Shown: positions 17,509 to 26,712 of the stretch, one piece after another
Numbering within the stretch: the stretch's first letter is position 1
How the letters are laid out: the number at the start of each line of letters is the position of its first letter
Origin: Caldithrix sp.
GTDB taxonomy: Bacteria; Zhuqueibacterota; Zhuqueibacteria; Thermofontimicrobiales; Sulfurfontimicrobiaceae
Length of the DNA stretch: 64,000 bases
Reading direction: 5' to 3'
Assembly (NCBI GenBank): GCA_020722815.1
Contig: DYKB01000001.1
Location: 273,112 to 337,111 of the forward strand
Translations under genes and position numbers: made by a program
Notes under the pieces: generated by a model
Database searches by the model: none
Seen by the model: the letters and a program-made list of their open reading frames with translations, nothing else
What the model was told of the DNA's origin: nothing

Positions 17509-18648
17509 ATGGCACAAAAGAGAGATTACTACGAAGTTTTAGGCATAGATCGAAAGGCATCTGAGGCGGACATTAAAAAAGCCTATCGAACAATGGCAAT
17601 GAAGTACCATCCGGATCGGAATCCGAATGATAAAGATACAGAAGAGAAATTTAAAGAAATTGGTGAAGCGTATGAAGTTTTAAAAGATCCTCAAAAACGC
17701 GCCCAATATGATCGATTTGGATTTCAGGACGCGCGCGGTTTTGGTAGTCCGTTCTCACAGGAGTGGGACTTAAGTGATGCTTTACGAATTTTTATGTCTG
17801 AGGGATTCGGTTTTGATATTTTTGGGTCCCAAGGTCAAAAGGGTGGTAAAAGTCGCAAACAACGGGGAAGTGATCTCCAGATTCGTTTAAAATTGACGCT
17901 TGAAGAAATTGCTACCGGTGCGACGAAGAAGATAAAATTAAAAAAGCAGATAAAATGTCCCGCCTGTGATGGTTCTGGTTCTGAAGGTGGTCATGGTGCG
18001 AAAAAGTGCCCAACCTGCCAGGGGAGTGGTGAAGTACGGCAGGTTTCAAATTCGTTTTTTGGCCAATTTGTGAATATTTCAACCTGTCCGCGGTGTGGCG
18101 GAGAAGGTACGATTGTGGAGCGACCATGTAGTCAGTGTCGTGGTGAGGGTCGGATTAACGGCGATGCAGTGGTTGAAGTAAATATACCGGCAGGTGTTGC
18201 TACCGGCAATTATTTAGCTGTCGAAAATGAAGGTAATGTTGGGCCAAGAGGTGGACCGGCAGGTGATTTAATTGTCATTATCGAGGAAGAGGAGCATCCA
18301 TATTTCGAACGCCATGGAAACGATGTTTTATACATATTGCGGTTAAGTTTTAGTCAGGCAGCTTTGGGAGATGAAATTGAAATTCCAACGTTAGAAGGTA
18401 GTGTTCAATTGGAGATAAATCCCGGGATACAATCCGGAAAAATATTACGTTTAAAAGGGAAAGGAATCCCGCATTTACGAAGCCATCAGCGCGGGGATTT
18501 GTTGGTTCAGGTCATGATTTGGACCCCAACCAAATTAAATGCGCCGGAAAAGAAAATTTTAAAAGAGTTGGCGAAAAGCGAAAATTTTATACCCCCAAAA
18601 GATGATAAGAGCTTTTTTAAAAAAGTTAAAGACACTTTTTTTAACTAA
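17509..18648 (+). CDS. dnaJ: Chaperone protein DnaJ
   Basis: A 379-residue type I Hsp40 that delivers substrates to DnaK and stimulates its ATPase. The J domain (1-70) has the essential HPD at 34-36. A Gly/Phe-rich linker follows. The zinc domain has four CxxCxGxG-type repeats (CPACDGSG, CPTCQGSG, CPRCGGEG, CSQCRGEG), then the C-terminal substrate-binding and dimerisation domains. Length and order are standard. Its 3' end overlaps the start assigned to the ComEA-like gene. Confidence 0.96.
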   Translation: MAQKRDYYEVLGIDRKASEADIKKAYRTMAMKYHPDRNPNDKDTEEKFKEIGEAYEVLKDPQKRAQYDRFGFQDARGFGSPFSQEWDLSDALRIFMSEGFGFDIFGSQGQKGGKSRKQRGSDLQIRLKLTLEEIATGATKKIKLKKQIKCPACDGSGSEGGHGAKKCPTCQGSGEVRQVSNSFFGQFVNISTCPRCGGEGTIVERPCSQCRGEGRINGDAVVEVNIPAGVATGNYLAVENEGNVGPRGGPAGDLIVIIEEEEHPYFERHGNDVLYILRLSFSQAALGDEIEIPTLEGSVQLEINPGIQSGKILRLKGKGIPHLRSHQRGDLLVQVMIWTPTKLNAPEKKILKELAKSENFIPPKDDKSFFKKVKDTFFN

Positions 18649-19072
18649 TATCGCGTGGGGTTTTACCCGACAGGAAAAATTGGTTATTCTTAGTCTTATC
18701 TCATTTTTTCTGTTCGGTGCCGGGATTAAAATTTATAAAGCGCGTTTTGTTAATTATCCGGAAAAAGAATTTGTTAAAAATTATCCGCTGGATAGTTTAC
18801 GACAGGAATTTATACAAAAAAGTAATGCCATGAATGCCGTCCCGACGCCGCAAGCGATAGGATTGGTGGCAATTCCATTAAAAGTAAATATAAACTCGGA
18901 TTCAATTTCTGAATTCATAAAATTACCAAAAGTAGGACCCGCATTGGCCAAGCGGATTATTGAGTATCGCCAACAAAAAGGCGATTTTAAAAAGCCAAGT
19001 GATATCAGGAAAGTGAAAGGGATAGGACCCAAAATTTATCAACAGATTCAGCCTTATATTTATGTTAAATAA
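18602..19072 (+). CDS. ComEA-like membrane-anchored helix-hairpin-helix protein
   Basis: Up to 156 residues. A membrane helix (about residues 28-45, LVILSLISFFLFGAGI) is followed by a linker and a C-terminal pair of helix-hairpin-helix motifs (FIKLPKVGPALAKRIIEYR and IRKVKGIGPKIYQQI), the DNA-binding architecture of ComEA. In competent bacteria ComEA receives DNA at the outer face of the inner membrane. The start is uncertain: the ATG at 18602 overlaps dnaJ by 47 bases, while a TTG just after the dnaJ stop would shorten the N-terminus ahead of the helix. dprA at 44940 is another DNA-uptake-related gene in the window, but no ComEC is seen. Confidence 0.82.
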   Translation: MIRAFLKKLKTLFLTNIAWGFTRQEKLVILSLISFFLFGAGIKIYKARFVNYPEKEFVKNYPLDSLRQEFIQKSNAMNAVPTPQAIGLVAIPLKVNINSDSISEFIKLPKVGPALAKRIIEYRQQKGDFKKPSDIRKVKGIGPKIYQQIQPYIYVK

Positions 19073-19121
19073 ACTAAAAAGTCATCGTTAATCTCAAATT
19101 ATTAAGCCAAAGGGAGGAAAA

Positions 19122-20219
19122 ATGGCGGAGGCGACTGGCAAAGGTTCGATTATTTTAAAACTCATTATCGTTATTCTGATTGGTGTTTTAGCTGCTGCAA
19201 TTATGATCCCGAAACAGATGTGGGACCAGGAAGCTAAAAATACTGAAACCTGCCATCAAAGAATGAACAGTCTTTTGTCGGCAGAATTGCTATTTCAGAA
19301 ATATAACGAAAAGTATTGTCCAAATTTGGATACACTCCTTGCATTTTTTCAAAATGATGTAGAAAAAAAGTATGAGTTGGAATTTGTCCAATTGGATACA
19401 TTTTTAAATGTGCAATTGATGAAACTGGTTGGCGAAGAATCAATTGTCAAATCAATTATGGATTCAGTTAATTGGGATACAACCTATCGCGATATTAAAA
19501 AGGCGATTGAGATCGATTATTTTCTGGCCGACGCGATGGTTAATGTCGCGCTGAAGCATGATACCCGAATGGCTAGAGTAATCAAACCCGTTCTGGATGC
19601 GAACTACGGCGATAAAATGGCACCAACCAAAGCCATGCAGGAATTGTCGAATCATTTTAGCAACTATGAAATCATGAAAGTATTAAATACGGATGATTCC
19701 CTGGCAACTGTTCTGCGACAAATGGCGCCGGATATGGATATGGCCGATTATTTGCCAAAGATTAAACAGTTTGACCACTTGGCAAGCCGTATCGATAGTT
19801 TTTATGCTGATTTTCTTGATTCGCTGGGAACCTGTCCCACTGTAATGAAGCCATATCGAATTGCTGTTGGCCAAATTTATAAAGTAAATGATGCGGTTAT
19901 TGAAGAATTAGAATTCCGCAAAATACCGGTCGAAATCATTGAAAAAGTGAAAACATTGAAGGATAAAACAATTGTTGGCGACCTGGCTTTTGAGGAAACC
20001 ATCAATAATTTATTGACGCCAGAAGAATTAACGGAATCTGGTGAAATAATTCGAAGCAAAGCCGGTTCAACGGTTCAATTTGCCAATATTTATTGTCCAT
20101 TAGATTCAACCGACATTTTACGGGTTGAAAATAATTGGTGGAAAAACAAAATTGGTGGTTTGAAACTGGTAAATCATGGTAAAATTTATCAAAACGAGAA
20201 AAATTGGGAGATACAATAG
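19122..20219 (+). CDS. Membrane-anchored protein of unknown function (pilus-cassette neighbour)
   Basis: A 365-residue protein I do not recognise. One N-terminal membrane helix (about 10-28, rich in Ile/Val/Leu/Ala) is followed by a long, mostly helical extracytoplasmic region with paired Cys residues (for example Cys44, Cys65 and later single Cys). The N-terminus recalls pseudopilins and PilN/PilO-type proteins, but a prepilin cleavage motif is not clear. AGGGAGGA precedes the ATG closely. Its position immediately before the PilM-like and PilN-like genes suggests a role in the same envelope complex (inference). Confidence 0.7.
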   Translation: MAEATGKGSIILKLIIVILIGVLAAAIMIPKQMWDQEAKNTETCHQRMNSLLSAELLFQKYNEKYCPNLDTLLAFFQNDVEKKYELEFVQLDTFLNVQLMKLVGEESIVKSIMDSVNWDTTYRDIKKAIEIDYFLADAMVNVALKHDTRMARVIKPVLDANYGDKMAPTKAMQELSNHFSNYEIMKVLNTDDSLATVLRQMAPDMDMADYLPKIKQFDHLASRIDSFYADFLDSLGTCPTVMKPYRIAVGQIYKVNDAVIEELEFRKIPVEIIEKVKTLKDKTIVGDLAFEETINNLLTPEELTESGEIIRSKAGSTVQFANIYCPLDSTDILRVENNWWKNKIGGLKLVNHGKIYQNEKNWEIQ

Positions 20220-20295
20220 TCGTCTGTTTTCCCGAACAGGCCCTGAAGGGCAGGGTCAATAATTATATGGATAGTGTAATATTTAAAGGATAGGT

Positions 20296-21279
20296 ATGGC
20301 ATCGCAAAATCTTAATGGTCTTGTTGGAGTCAGTTTCTCTAGCAACCGGATTCAATTAGTGGAAATTGAGTCGATTGGTGGCCAATATCAAATTAATAAA
20401 ATTATCCAGAAAAATGCCAACCTTTCCTTTGATTTTCCTTTATCCTTTGAAAAAAGTAGTGGATTAACAACACAAATTGCGAATGCGATTGATGAAATTG
20501 TCGAAAACAATCAAATAACCGTTGGGCGAGCGGCTTTTGCACTGGATAGCCAAAAAGTACTCATCAAAAAAGTACCGATTGATCCTGATTTGTCAGGTGA
20601 AGAAATTAAAAATCAGGTGAGCTGGGAAGCCGAACAGTTCGTTTTTCACTCTCCCGATAACTATGTGGTTGATTTTAATAAACTTTCAGGTGATCACAGT
20701 CGGGGATTGAATGAACTGTTAATCATCATGGCACGTAAGGACATCATTAACTTCCTGTTGGAAATTTTTAATAAAACTCGATTAAAATTGCAAGTAATCG
20801 ATGTTGATATCTTTGCTGCCATTCGCGCTGTCAAAGCAAATTTTGATTACGCAGATAACGAAAAAATAGCGTTGGTTGATCTAAATCCTCAAAGTGCCAA
20901 AATTACGCTGATGACTCGTGGGGAGTACTTTTTATCCACCGAGGCAACTTATGAATCCAATGAACTTGAAAAATCAAATCTGGTAAATCTGGATGACGAT
21001 CAATTAACCAAATTAATTTCCAAAGAATTGCGGCGGATAATTCTGGATCATAAATTGGGGCGAAATGTTGAAGACCTTGATCAGCTTTTCTTTTATGGGG
21101 AAATGTTAAAGCCGCAGGTGGTGGAGAATTTTCAACGGATTTATGATGTGCGGATTACCAAAGTGAATCCTTTCCGCAAAGTACGTTTCAATGCGCGTGA
21201 TGTTGGAGAAGATTTGATTCGGAATCATCCAGAGAAGTTTGTCAATTGTGTCGGGGTTGCTTTACGAAATATTTCATAA
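20296..21279 (+). CDS. PilM-like actin-fold protein (type IV pilus/secretion inner-membrane complex)
   Basis: A 327-residue soluble protein with the PilM-type start GLVGVSFSSNRIQLVEIE, then VGRAAFALDSQKVLIKKVPI, EEIKNQVSWEAEQFVF and a second-lobe segment KIALVDLNPQSAKITLMTRGEY. These match the two-lobed FtsA/PilM ATPase fold. PilM binds the cytoplasmic N-terminal tail of PilN, and a protein beginning with the needed INLxx motif is encoded next. The order fits pilM-pilN, but pilO, pilP and the secretin pilQ are not present nearby. It is slightly shorter than typical PilM (about 350). Confidence 0.72.
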   Translation: MASQNLNGLVGVSFSSNRIQLVEIESIGGQYQINKIIQKNANLSFDFPLSFEKSSGLTTQIANAIDEIVENNQITVGRAAFALDSQKVLIKKVPIDPDLSGEEIKNQVSWEAEQFVFHSPDNYVVDFNKLSGDHSRGLNELLIIMARKDIINFLLEIFNKTRLKLQVIDVDIFAAIRAVKANFDYADNEKIALVDLNPQSAKITLMTRGEYFLSTEATYESNELEKSNLVNLDDDQLTKLISKELRRIILDHKLGRNVEDLDQLFFYGEMLKPQVVENFQRIYDVRITKVNPFRKVRFNARDVGEDLIRNHPEKFVNCVGVALRNIS

Positions 21280-21416
21280 TAGATTACGCCTATAACCTGA
21301 TGAAATAAATATGAGAAAATTTGGTCCTACTGATTTCGGGCGGGTGGAAACATTTTAGCGTCGATTTTAGGGATGAATAATTATAATTTGAAAAATGGAA
21401 AATTAGGAGTAAAATA

Positions 21417-22358
21417 ATGGCAGATATTAACTTGATTGGCAATGATCAGGGCGGTTCCAATCGCGGGGGCCGTAATGATGAGGAATTTATGGACTCATCA
21501 GAATTTAGTCAACCCTTTGAAAATGAAGTCAGTAGTGACATGGGGTATGAAACTCAGGATGCCTACATGGAGCAGGGATTCATGAAAAAAGGTCCGAAAG
21601 GTATCATGTATATTCTCATCGGAGCCTGTGTTGTCTTATTTGCCCTGTTGATGATACTTCTTTTCTCGGATGAAGAAAAACCCACTCCTTCCGTTGAAAA
21701 AAAAGAAACGACTCAGAAAACCGAGCCAACATTCCAGCAGGAAGCACCTGTCGTTACTGGACCGAACCACGAAATGATCAAAAATGTAACTGCGTTGCTG
21801 GAAGCATTTCCACCAGACATGAAATTGGCGATGTTGCGGTATTCACAAGGGCAATTTATTATTGAATCACATGCCCGAAATGAAGCTGCTGTCGAAGTTT
21901 TAACCAATCAGATTCGGCAGAGACTTCCCCGTGGAACCATTCGTGAAACCAACAAATCAAAGAGTGCCAATGCTGACTATAATGTGTGTATGGTTTCTGG
22001 TTCCATTCCGGAAGGCACTTTCTGGAATCGACCAGAAGTTCTCAATACCCTGACTTATATCAGTGAAAGTGACTTGAAAAGCCGCGTTGAAAGTATCTGT
22101 TCCCAGACCAATTTAAAAGTGAAAAATTTTAATATCGGTAAATCCAAATCTGAAAATAATTTTCAGAAAGTGATGGTTAAAATTAAGGTCACTGGAACCA
22201 AAAATGATGCGACGCAGCTTATTAAGACTTTGAATACCAGCAAATTAAATGTTTATATTGCCAAGGTTGTTTTTACGCCCATGCCTGGTGAAAAATCATT
22301 CACACCGCAAACGATTAATTTATTGATCGATCTGGAACTCTTTAAAAAGTTGTCGTGA
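21417..22358 (+). CDS. PilN-like single-pass membrane protein
   Basis: A 313-residue protein starting MADINLIG, which resembles the PilM-binding INLLP tail of PilN. About 60 polar, acidic residues separate this tail from one membrane helix (about 65-83, ending in FSDEEKP). The extracytoplasmic part (about 85-313) has a Thr/Glu-rich linker and two alpha/beta stretches, one ending EFKNFNIGK-like and the other FTPQTINLLIDLELF, compatible with the PilN/PilO ferredoxin-like fold. The long cytoplasmic spacer is unusual. It probably works with the PilM-like protein upstream. GGAG lies 6 bases before the start. Confidence 0.65.
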   Translation: MADINLIGNDQGGSNRGGRNDEEFMDSSEFSQPFENEVSSDMGYETQDAYMEQGFMKKGPKGIMYILIGACVVLFALLMILLFSDEEKPTPSVEKKETTQKTEPTFQQEAPVVTGPNHEMIKNVTALLEAFPPDMKLAMLRYSQGQFIIESHARNEAAVEVLTNQIRQRLPRGTIRETNKSKSANADYNVCMVSGSIPEGTFWNRPEVLNTLTYISESDLKSRVESICSQTNLKVKNFNIGKSKSENNFQKVMVKIKVTGTKNDATQLIKTLNTSKLNVYIAKVVFTPMPGEKSFTPQTINLLIDLELFKKLS

Positions 22359-22415
22359 GCGGTTGAAAATATTTTTGGGCTCTATCGCCAATATTATTGT
22401 TACTGAAAGTAATTG

Positions 22416-22973
22416 ATGCGGATTATTTCGGGAACCTATAAAGGACGGCCACTCATTACGCCGCATAATCGCGAAATTCGTCCCACGACGGATCGAACCA
22501 AGCAGATGATATTTGACGGATTGGCTGTCCCTTTTCATTATCCGCATGTACTGGACCTTTTTGCTGGCACGGGTAGTTTGGGCCTGGAAGCACTCAGTCG
22601 CGGCAGCGAAAAGGCATATTTTGTGGATCGCTCAAAGATAGCCACCACTATTATTCACGAAAATTGTCAACGCCTTGCATGTCTCGACAAAAGTATTATT
22701 ATTCATGCCGATGGTTTTCGAAGCATCTCGCGTTTTCTAAAAATGGATGTGCATTTTCATCTTATTTTGGCAGATCCACCTTATTTTAAAAAATATACAA
22801 ACCGACTTCTTCAAATAATTGATCAAAGTCTGTTACTCCTGCCAGGAGGCATGCTTATTATCGAACATTCCACGGACGACATTCCTGATAATAATTTAAC
22901 ATCTCTCAAGTGGCTTAAAACAAAAAAATCGGGCGAAACATCATTTTCATTTTTTACGAACAGGTGTGAATGA
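22416..22973 (+). CDS. rsmD: 16S rRNA (guanine966-N2)-methyltransferase RsmD
   Basis: A 185-residue enzyme that methylates G966 of 16S rRNA. Family features are the start MRIISGTYKGR, the segment IRPTTDRTKQMIFDGL, the SAM motif LDLFAGTGSLGLEALSRG and the catalytic ILADPPYF. The ATG at 22416 is preferred over a TTG one codon earlier because MRIISG is the conserved N-terminus. It ends next to coaD, its frequent neighbour in many bacteria. Confidence 0.93.
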   Translation: MRIISGTYKGRPLITPHNREIRPTTDRTKQMIFDGLAVPFHYPHVLDLFAGTGSLGLEALSRGSEKAYFVDRSKIATTIIHENCQRLACLDKSIIIHADGFRSISRFLKMDVHFHLILADPPYFKKYTNRLLQIIDQSLLLLPGGMLIIEHSTDDIPDNNLTSLKWLKTKKSGETSFSFFTNRCE

Positions 22974-22974
22974 C

Positions 22975-23457
22975 GTGAAACTGGTTATCTATCCGGGTAC
23001 TTTTGACCCCATTACGAATGGACATCTGGATATTATTCAACGTGCGGTTTTGATGTTCGATTATCTTCTTGTGGCGGTGACAGATAATCCTGCCAAGAAT
23101 CCGCTTTTTTCGTTGGCCGAAAGAGTTTTAATGATTCAAAACTCAATTTCGGATAAAAAAAATATCAGCATCGAAAGCTTTCGGGGACTGTTGGTTGATT
23201 ACGCCATGGAAAAAAAGGCTTGTGCTATTTTGCGTGGACTTCGGGCGACGCTGGATTTTGAATATGAATTTCAAATGGCCCTGATTAATCGAAAATTAGC
23301 CCCCGATATTGCGACCATTTTTTTAATGACGCATGAAAAATATACTTATCTAAATTCGACAATTGTAAAAGAAATTGCGCGGTTTGGTGGGAATATATCC
23401 TGTTTTGTCCCGCCGATTGTTGAGCAAAAACTAAAGGAGAAATTCAAACCGATATGA
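22975..23457 (+). CDS. coaD: Phosphopantetheine adenylyltransferase CoaD
   Basis: A 160-residue enzyme making dephospho-CoA from 4'-phosphopantetheine and ATP, the fourth step of coenzyme A synthesis. The nucleotidyltransferase signature is IYPGTFDPITNGH, the CoaD segment is ILRGLRATLDFEYEFQMAL and the second ATP motif is YLNSTIVKEIA. I choose GTG 22975 (giving the family-typical MKLVIYPG) with AGGTG 8 bases upstream; GTG 22966, also in frame, would add three residues. It overlaps pta by an ATGA junction. Confidence 0.94.
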   Translation: MKLVIYPGTFDPITNGHLDIIQRAVLMFDYLLVAVTDNPAKNPLFSLAERVLMIQNSISDKKNISIESFRGLLVDYAMEKKACAILRGLRATLDFEYEFQMALINRKLAPDIATIFLMTHEKYTYLNSTIVKEIARFGGNISCFVPPIVEQKLKEKFKPI

Positions 23458-24428
23458 AATTCATTGAATCGATTCATCAGAAGGCGCGGTTAAATCCCCA
23501 AAAAATCGTGCTACCTGAAGGCGATGATCCGCGAACCATTCGCGCGGCTGAAATGATTCAGCAAAAAAAACTGGCTGAAGTTGTTATATTAGGTGATCCG
23601 GCCAAAATTCAGGAACTGGCCAAACAGGAAAAATGCAACCTAAAGGAGGTTCAACTCATAAATCCTGAAAAATCAGAATATTTTTCTCGATTTGTTAATA
23701 TTTATTTTGAGTTAAGACAGAAAAAAGGCATGGATTTGGCAACGGCCAATGAGATCATGAAAAATCCATTGTTCTTTGGCGCCATGATGGTCCGTGAGAA
23801 TCTCGTCAATGTGAGTGTAGCCGGCGCGATGAATACCACCGCGGATGTTCTCCGGGCGGCCCTGCAGATAATTGGCGTTGCACCTGGTTTTTCGGTGGTT
23901 TCCAGTTGTTTTGCCATGATTTTAAAAGATGAACGCATTCTGACTTTTGCGGATTGTGCCGTTGTTCCCAATCCGACAGCCGAACAATTGGCCGAAATTG
24001 CCATCACCAGCAGTCGGACGCACCAAAAATTGACCGGAGAAGAACCAAAAGTCGCTATGCTCTCTTTTTCGACGAAAGGGAGTGCCAAACATGAACTGGT
24101 TGATAAAGTGGTTGAAGCCACCCGGATTGCAAAAGCGAAAAAGCCCGATTTAAAAATTGATGGCGAATTGCAACTGGATGCCGCGATTATCGAATCCGTC
24201 GCACAGAAAAAATCACCCGGCAGTCCGGTGGCGGGCAAAGCCAATGTCCTTATTTTCCCGGACTTGCAGGCGGGCAATATCGGCTATAAATTAACCGAAC
24301 GCCTCGCTGGTGCTGAAGCCATTGGTCCCATTATTCAGGGCCTTCTGAAACCCGCCAATGATTTATCCCGCGGCTGCAAAGCTGAAGATATCGTGAACAT
24401 GGCGGCAATTTGCTCTTTAATGGTTTAA
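23454..24428 (+). CDS. pta: Phosphate acetyltransferase
   Basis: A 324-residue enzyme interconverting acetyl-CoA and acetyl phosphate. It matches the catalytic-domain-only Pta type (about 325 residues), with VLPEGDDPRTIRAAEMI at the N-terminus, FFGAMMVRENLVNVSVAGA, ILTFADCAVVPNPTAEQLAEIA, VAMLSFSTKGSAKH and ANVLIFPDLQAGNIGYKL. It is translationally coupled to coaD, linking CoA supply and acetyl-CoA use. Acetate kinase is not adjacent. A phosphate butyryltransferase activity cannot be excluded. Confidence 0.93.
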   Translation: MKFIESIHQKARLNPQKIVLPEGDDPRTIRAAEMIQQKKLAEVVILGDPAKIQELAKQEKCNLKEVQLINPEKSEYFSRFVNIYFELRQKKGMDLATANEIMKNPLFFGAMMVRENLVNVSVAGAMNTTADVLRAALQIIGVAPGFSVVSSCFAMILKDERILTFADCAVVPNPTAEQLAEIAITSSRTHQKLTGEEPKVAMLSFSTKGSAKHELVDKVVEATRIAKAKKPDLKIDGELQLDAAIIESVAQKKSPGSPVAGKANVLIFPDLQAGNIGYKLTERLAGAEAIGPIIQGLLKPANDLSRGCKAEDIVNMAAICSLMV

Positions 24429-24508
24429 AAGATATTTATTCGATTTAGCATGGGGGAAATTGTTTATCTTTATTTCATCTTGCTTGATGGAATAGAATAA
24501 AACGACTC

Positions 24509-24586
24509 AGGCTAATTTTCGATACATCCTAAACTTGCTAATGGATTAGAAAGATGATCAGGTGCATCGGGGATTAGCCTTTTTTA
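24509..24586 (+). terminator. Long-stem terminator-like element after pta
   Basis: The arms AGGCTAAT (24509-24516) and ATTAGCCT (24573-24580) enclose a second imperfect stem (CGATACATCC with GGTGCATCG), and the right arm is followed by TTTTTTAT. It therefore looks like a rho-independent terminator with an extended, branched stem. It could alternatively be a small structured RNA or a leader for the TPR gene at 24653. Confidence 0.5.
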
Positions 24587-24652
24587 TATCGCTGAAATTT
24601 TTCAGCGACTTACCCGATGGTGTATTTTATTGATTTAAAAATGGAGTTTGTC

Positions 24653-25771
24653 ATGTTTGAACAAACAAGCGAAGTTAATGCAGGAGGCAAAAAATTTCAG
24701 GTTCAAACGCAATTTATTGAGTCCCCTGCCAAAATACTTTCCGCTGTTTTTTGTAATTCGGCCTTACTTTATGAAAAAAATTTCGCGATTGAAAATACGA
24801 ATCCCGATCAAACTCGGGAAAAAACGTATATTTTGCATCGCGAAACGATTGCTGATATCGAATTACTCTTTTATATGGCCGATAAAGTTCGTTCCATTCA
24901 TCACCCAGTTTCAAATATTAAATTAGGGATCGTCTTTTTAAAGCGAAACCTCATTGACGAAGCCATAGAACAGTTTAAATTCGCCCTTGAGCGCGACGGG
25001 AAGATGGTTGAAGCAATTACCAATCTCGGGATTGCCTATTACCTTCAGAAAAATTATCCGCTGGCGCTGGAGACTTTTCAGCAGGGCAAAGCACTGAATG
25101 TCGAATATGCCGATCTCTATAACTACCTGGGGCTGGTAAATCTTGAATTGAACCGGCTGGATGCAGCCCTGCTCGATTTTGAACGGGCGTTGAAGATCAA
25201 TCCGGATTATCCGGCTGCGCATTTTAATATGGCGCAGCTTTATCTCAAAATGATTTTTAAAAAAATTGAACAAACCGATGCCCCGGGTACAGAAAATTTT
25301 AAAAAATTGGCCCTGAAGTATTTCCGACTGGCGGCGGAATTAATGCCACCCGGTAATATCAAATTTTTTGACCGAATCATTGAATCGATCAATTCCAATT
25401 CCTTTAATACAATTCCTGAACTGGTTGAACTGATTAATAAAAATAATCCGCCGGTTTTTGATTATAGCCTCGAAAACGAATTTTATCTAAAATTTATGTT
25501 TGGTGGGAAAGGCAAGGACGATCTGTATATTGAAGACTACATTCGTCAACAATTGCAGCTCATTTCTGACCATTCGAATTATGCCGACCTGCATAATAAT
25601 TTAGGCATCGTCTATCTAATTCAATGTCGCAATCTTTTCCTGAAAGCGCTGGATGAGTTTCGCGAGGCTTTAAAGATAAATTCCGACTTTAAAAAAGCCG
25701 AAAAAAATCTCAAACTGGCTGAAAATGATGGAAAAGGATTTTTAATTTTATTGCGCGCAATTTTAAAGTAA
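24653..25771 (+). CDS. Tetratricopeptide-repeat protein
   Basis: A 372-residue cytoplasmic protein without a signal peptide. An N-terminal domain of about 90 residues beginning MFEQTSEVNAGGKKFQV contains a Cys-bearing SAVFCNSALLYEKNF strand. It is followed by tandem TPR units (about 95-215), with the typical pattern IEQFKFALERDG, NLGIAYYLQKNY and AAHFNMAQLYLKM, and by a further TPR near the C-terminus (NNLGIVYLIQCRN). I start it at the ATG at 24653, which has GGAG 7 bases upstream. The N-terminal domain is of a kind seen with TPRs in FCB bacteria; its role is unknown, and a scaffold function is only a guess. Confidence 0.8.
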   Translation: MFEQTSEVNAGGKKFQVQTQFIESPAKILSAVFCNSALLYEKNFAIENTNPDQTREKTYILHRETIADIELLFYMADKVRSIHHPVSNIKLGIVFLKRNLIDEAIEQFKFALERDGKMVEAITNLGIAYYLQKNYPLALETFQQGKALNVEYADLYNYLGLVNLELNRLDAALLDFERALKINPDYPAAHFNMAQLYLKMIFKKIEQTDAPGTENFKKLALKYFRLAAELMPPGNIKFFDRIIESINSNSFNTIPELVELINKNNPPVFDYSLENEFYLKFMFGGKGKDDLYIEDYIRQQLQLISDHSNYADLHNNLGIVYLIQCRNLFLKALDEFREALKINSDFKKAEKNLKLAENDGKGFLILLRAILK

Positions 25772-26189
25772 GCTTTGTGGAAATAGTTCATCTGTTTTTT
25801 GACAGGATATACCGGATCATCAGAATCTACCGGGAAGCCGTGAATGACATTATATTGAAGATTATCCCTTGCAAATCCTGTCTGATTTTAAATATCACCT
25901 GCTTTTAACGTCCTGGTAATAAAGCATTTTAAGCATTTGCTTTTTTAAAATCCACCTCATCTTAAACGTGATTAAGATAATCTGATAACCCTAAAAAAAT
26001 TATTGAGTAATACAGTTCAAGGATAATATATATTTGAAAATCAAAATGTTAACCAAAAAATTAAATCATATTGCTGGTATAAATTTTGCTTTAATAAACA
26101 GAACCGATAATTTGTTTCTGAATGAACTTTGATGAATTCGTTTTATGTCTCAGATGGAAACAGGATGAATCGATGAAACAGGAGTTTTT
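25772..26189. other. Intergenic region with an inverted-repeat remnant
   Basis: No gene was recognised in these 418 bases. Between 25801 and 25882 the boxes GACAGGAT and ATCCTGTC face each other, the same ACAGGAT family as at 5846. The rest is A+T-rich and must hold the promoter of the secreted proteins at 26190 and 26713, but I could not place it with confidence. Confidence 0.5.
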
Positions 26190-26648
26190 ATGTTTAAATC
26201 TATATTTATGAAATTATTAATAATTTTCATTTTTGTATTTAATGGAATGGGTGCTGCCCAGGATGTGCTGGAGATTAAACCAACATTCGAGCAGGTAAAA
26301 GCCTTAACGATTTACGAAGTCAAATTGAAATGTTCGCAGCCACTTCCCGCAGATGCGAAATTTCAGTTTACATTTCCAGCGGCAATGGACCTGTCAAAAG
26401 TCCGAATGGCCGGATCAGCCACGATTAATGGCGGATTTAAAACGCAGGCTAAAGATAACCAGGTGATTATTAAGCGTAGCGGGCTGGGAGATACGATTCC
26501 AGCTCATACGCCGGTCGATTTGATGTTTACCTCGGTCATTAATCCGGAGGAGGCGGGTAATTTTGTCATTAAAGGCGAAATTCAGACCAGCGATGGCAAA
26601 CTTCTTCTCAATAAACAGGTAACCATAACTATTAAAGAAAAAAAATAG
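26190..26648 (+). CDS. Small secreted beta-sandwich protein
   Basis: A 152-residue protein with a signal peptide (about 1-24, hydrophobic IFIFVFNGM, cleaved near GAAQ). The mature part begins DVLEIKPTFEQVKALTIYEVKLK and looks all-beta, with a SGLGDTIPAHTPVDLMF strand. A similar order of strands, including the SG(x)xxP(K/A)xxxIDxxF pattern, occurs at the N-terminus of the 2751-residue protein encoded next, so the two probably share a domain. It may be an accessory or a free copy of that domain. GGAG precedes the ATG by 8 bases. Confidence 0.75.
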   Translation: MFKSIFMKLLIIFIFVFNGMGAAQDVLEIKPTFEQVKALTIYEVKLKCSQPLPADAKFQFTFPAAMDLSKVRMAGSATINGGFKTQAKDNQVIIKRSGLGDTIPAHTPVDLMFTSVINPEEAGNFVIKGEIQTSDGKLLLNKQVTITIKEKK

Positions 26649-26712
26649 TCGACACCTAAAATGATTAAATGACGAAAAATCAGGAAGATAACCTAAGACG
26701 AGATTTAGAGCA

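Noticed and set aside
23702..24277. 191-residue open frame antisense to pta
   Set aside because: Shadow of a highly conserved gene; Ser/Ala-rich composition typical of antisense frames.
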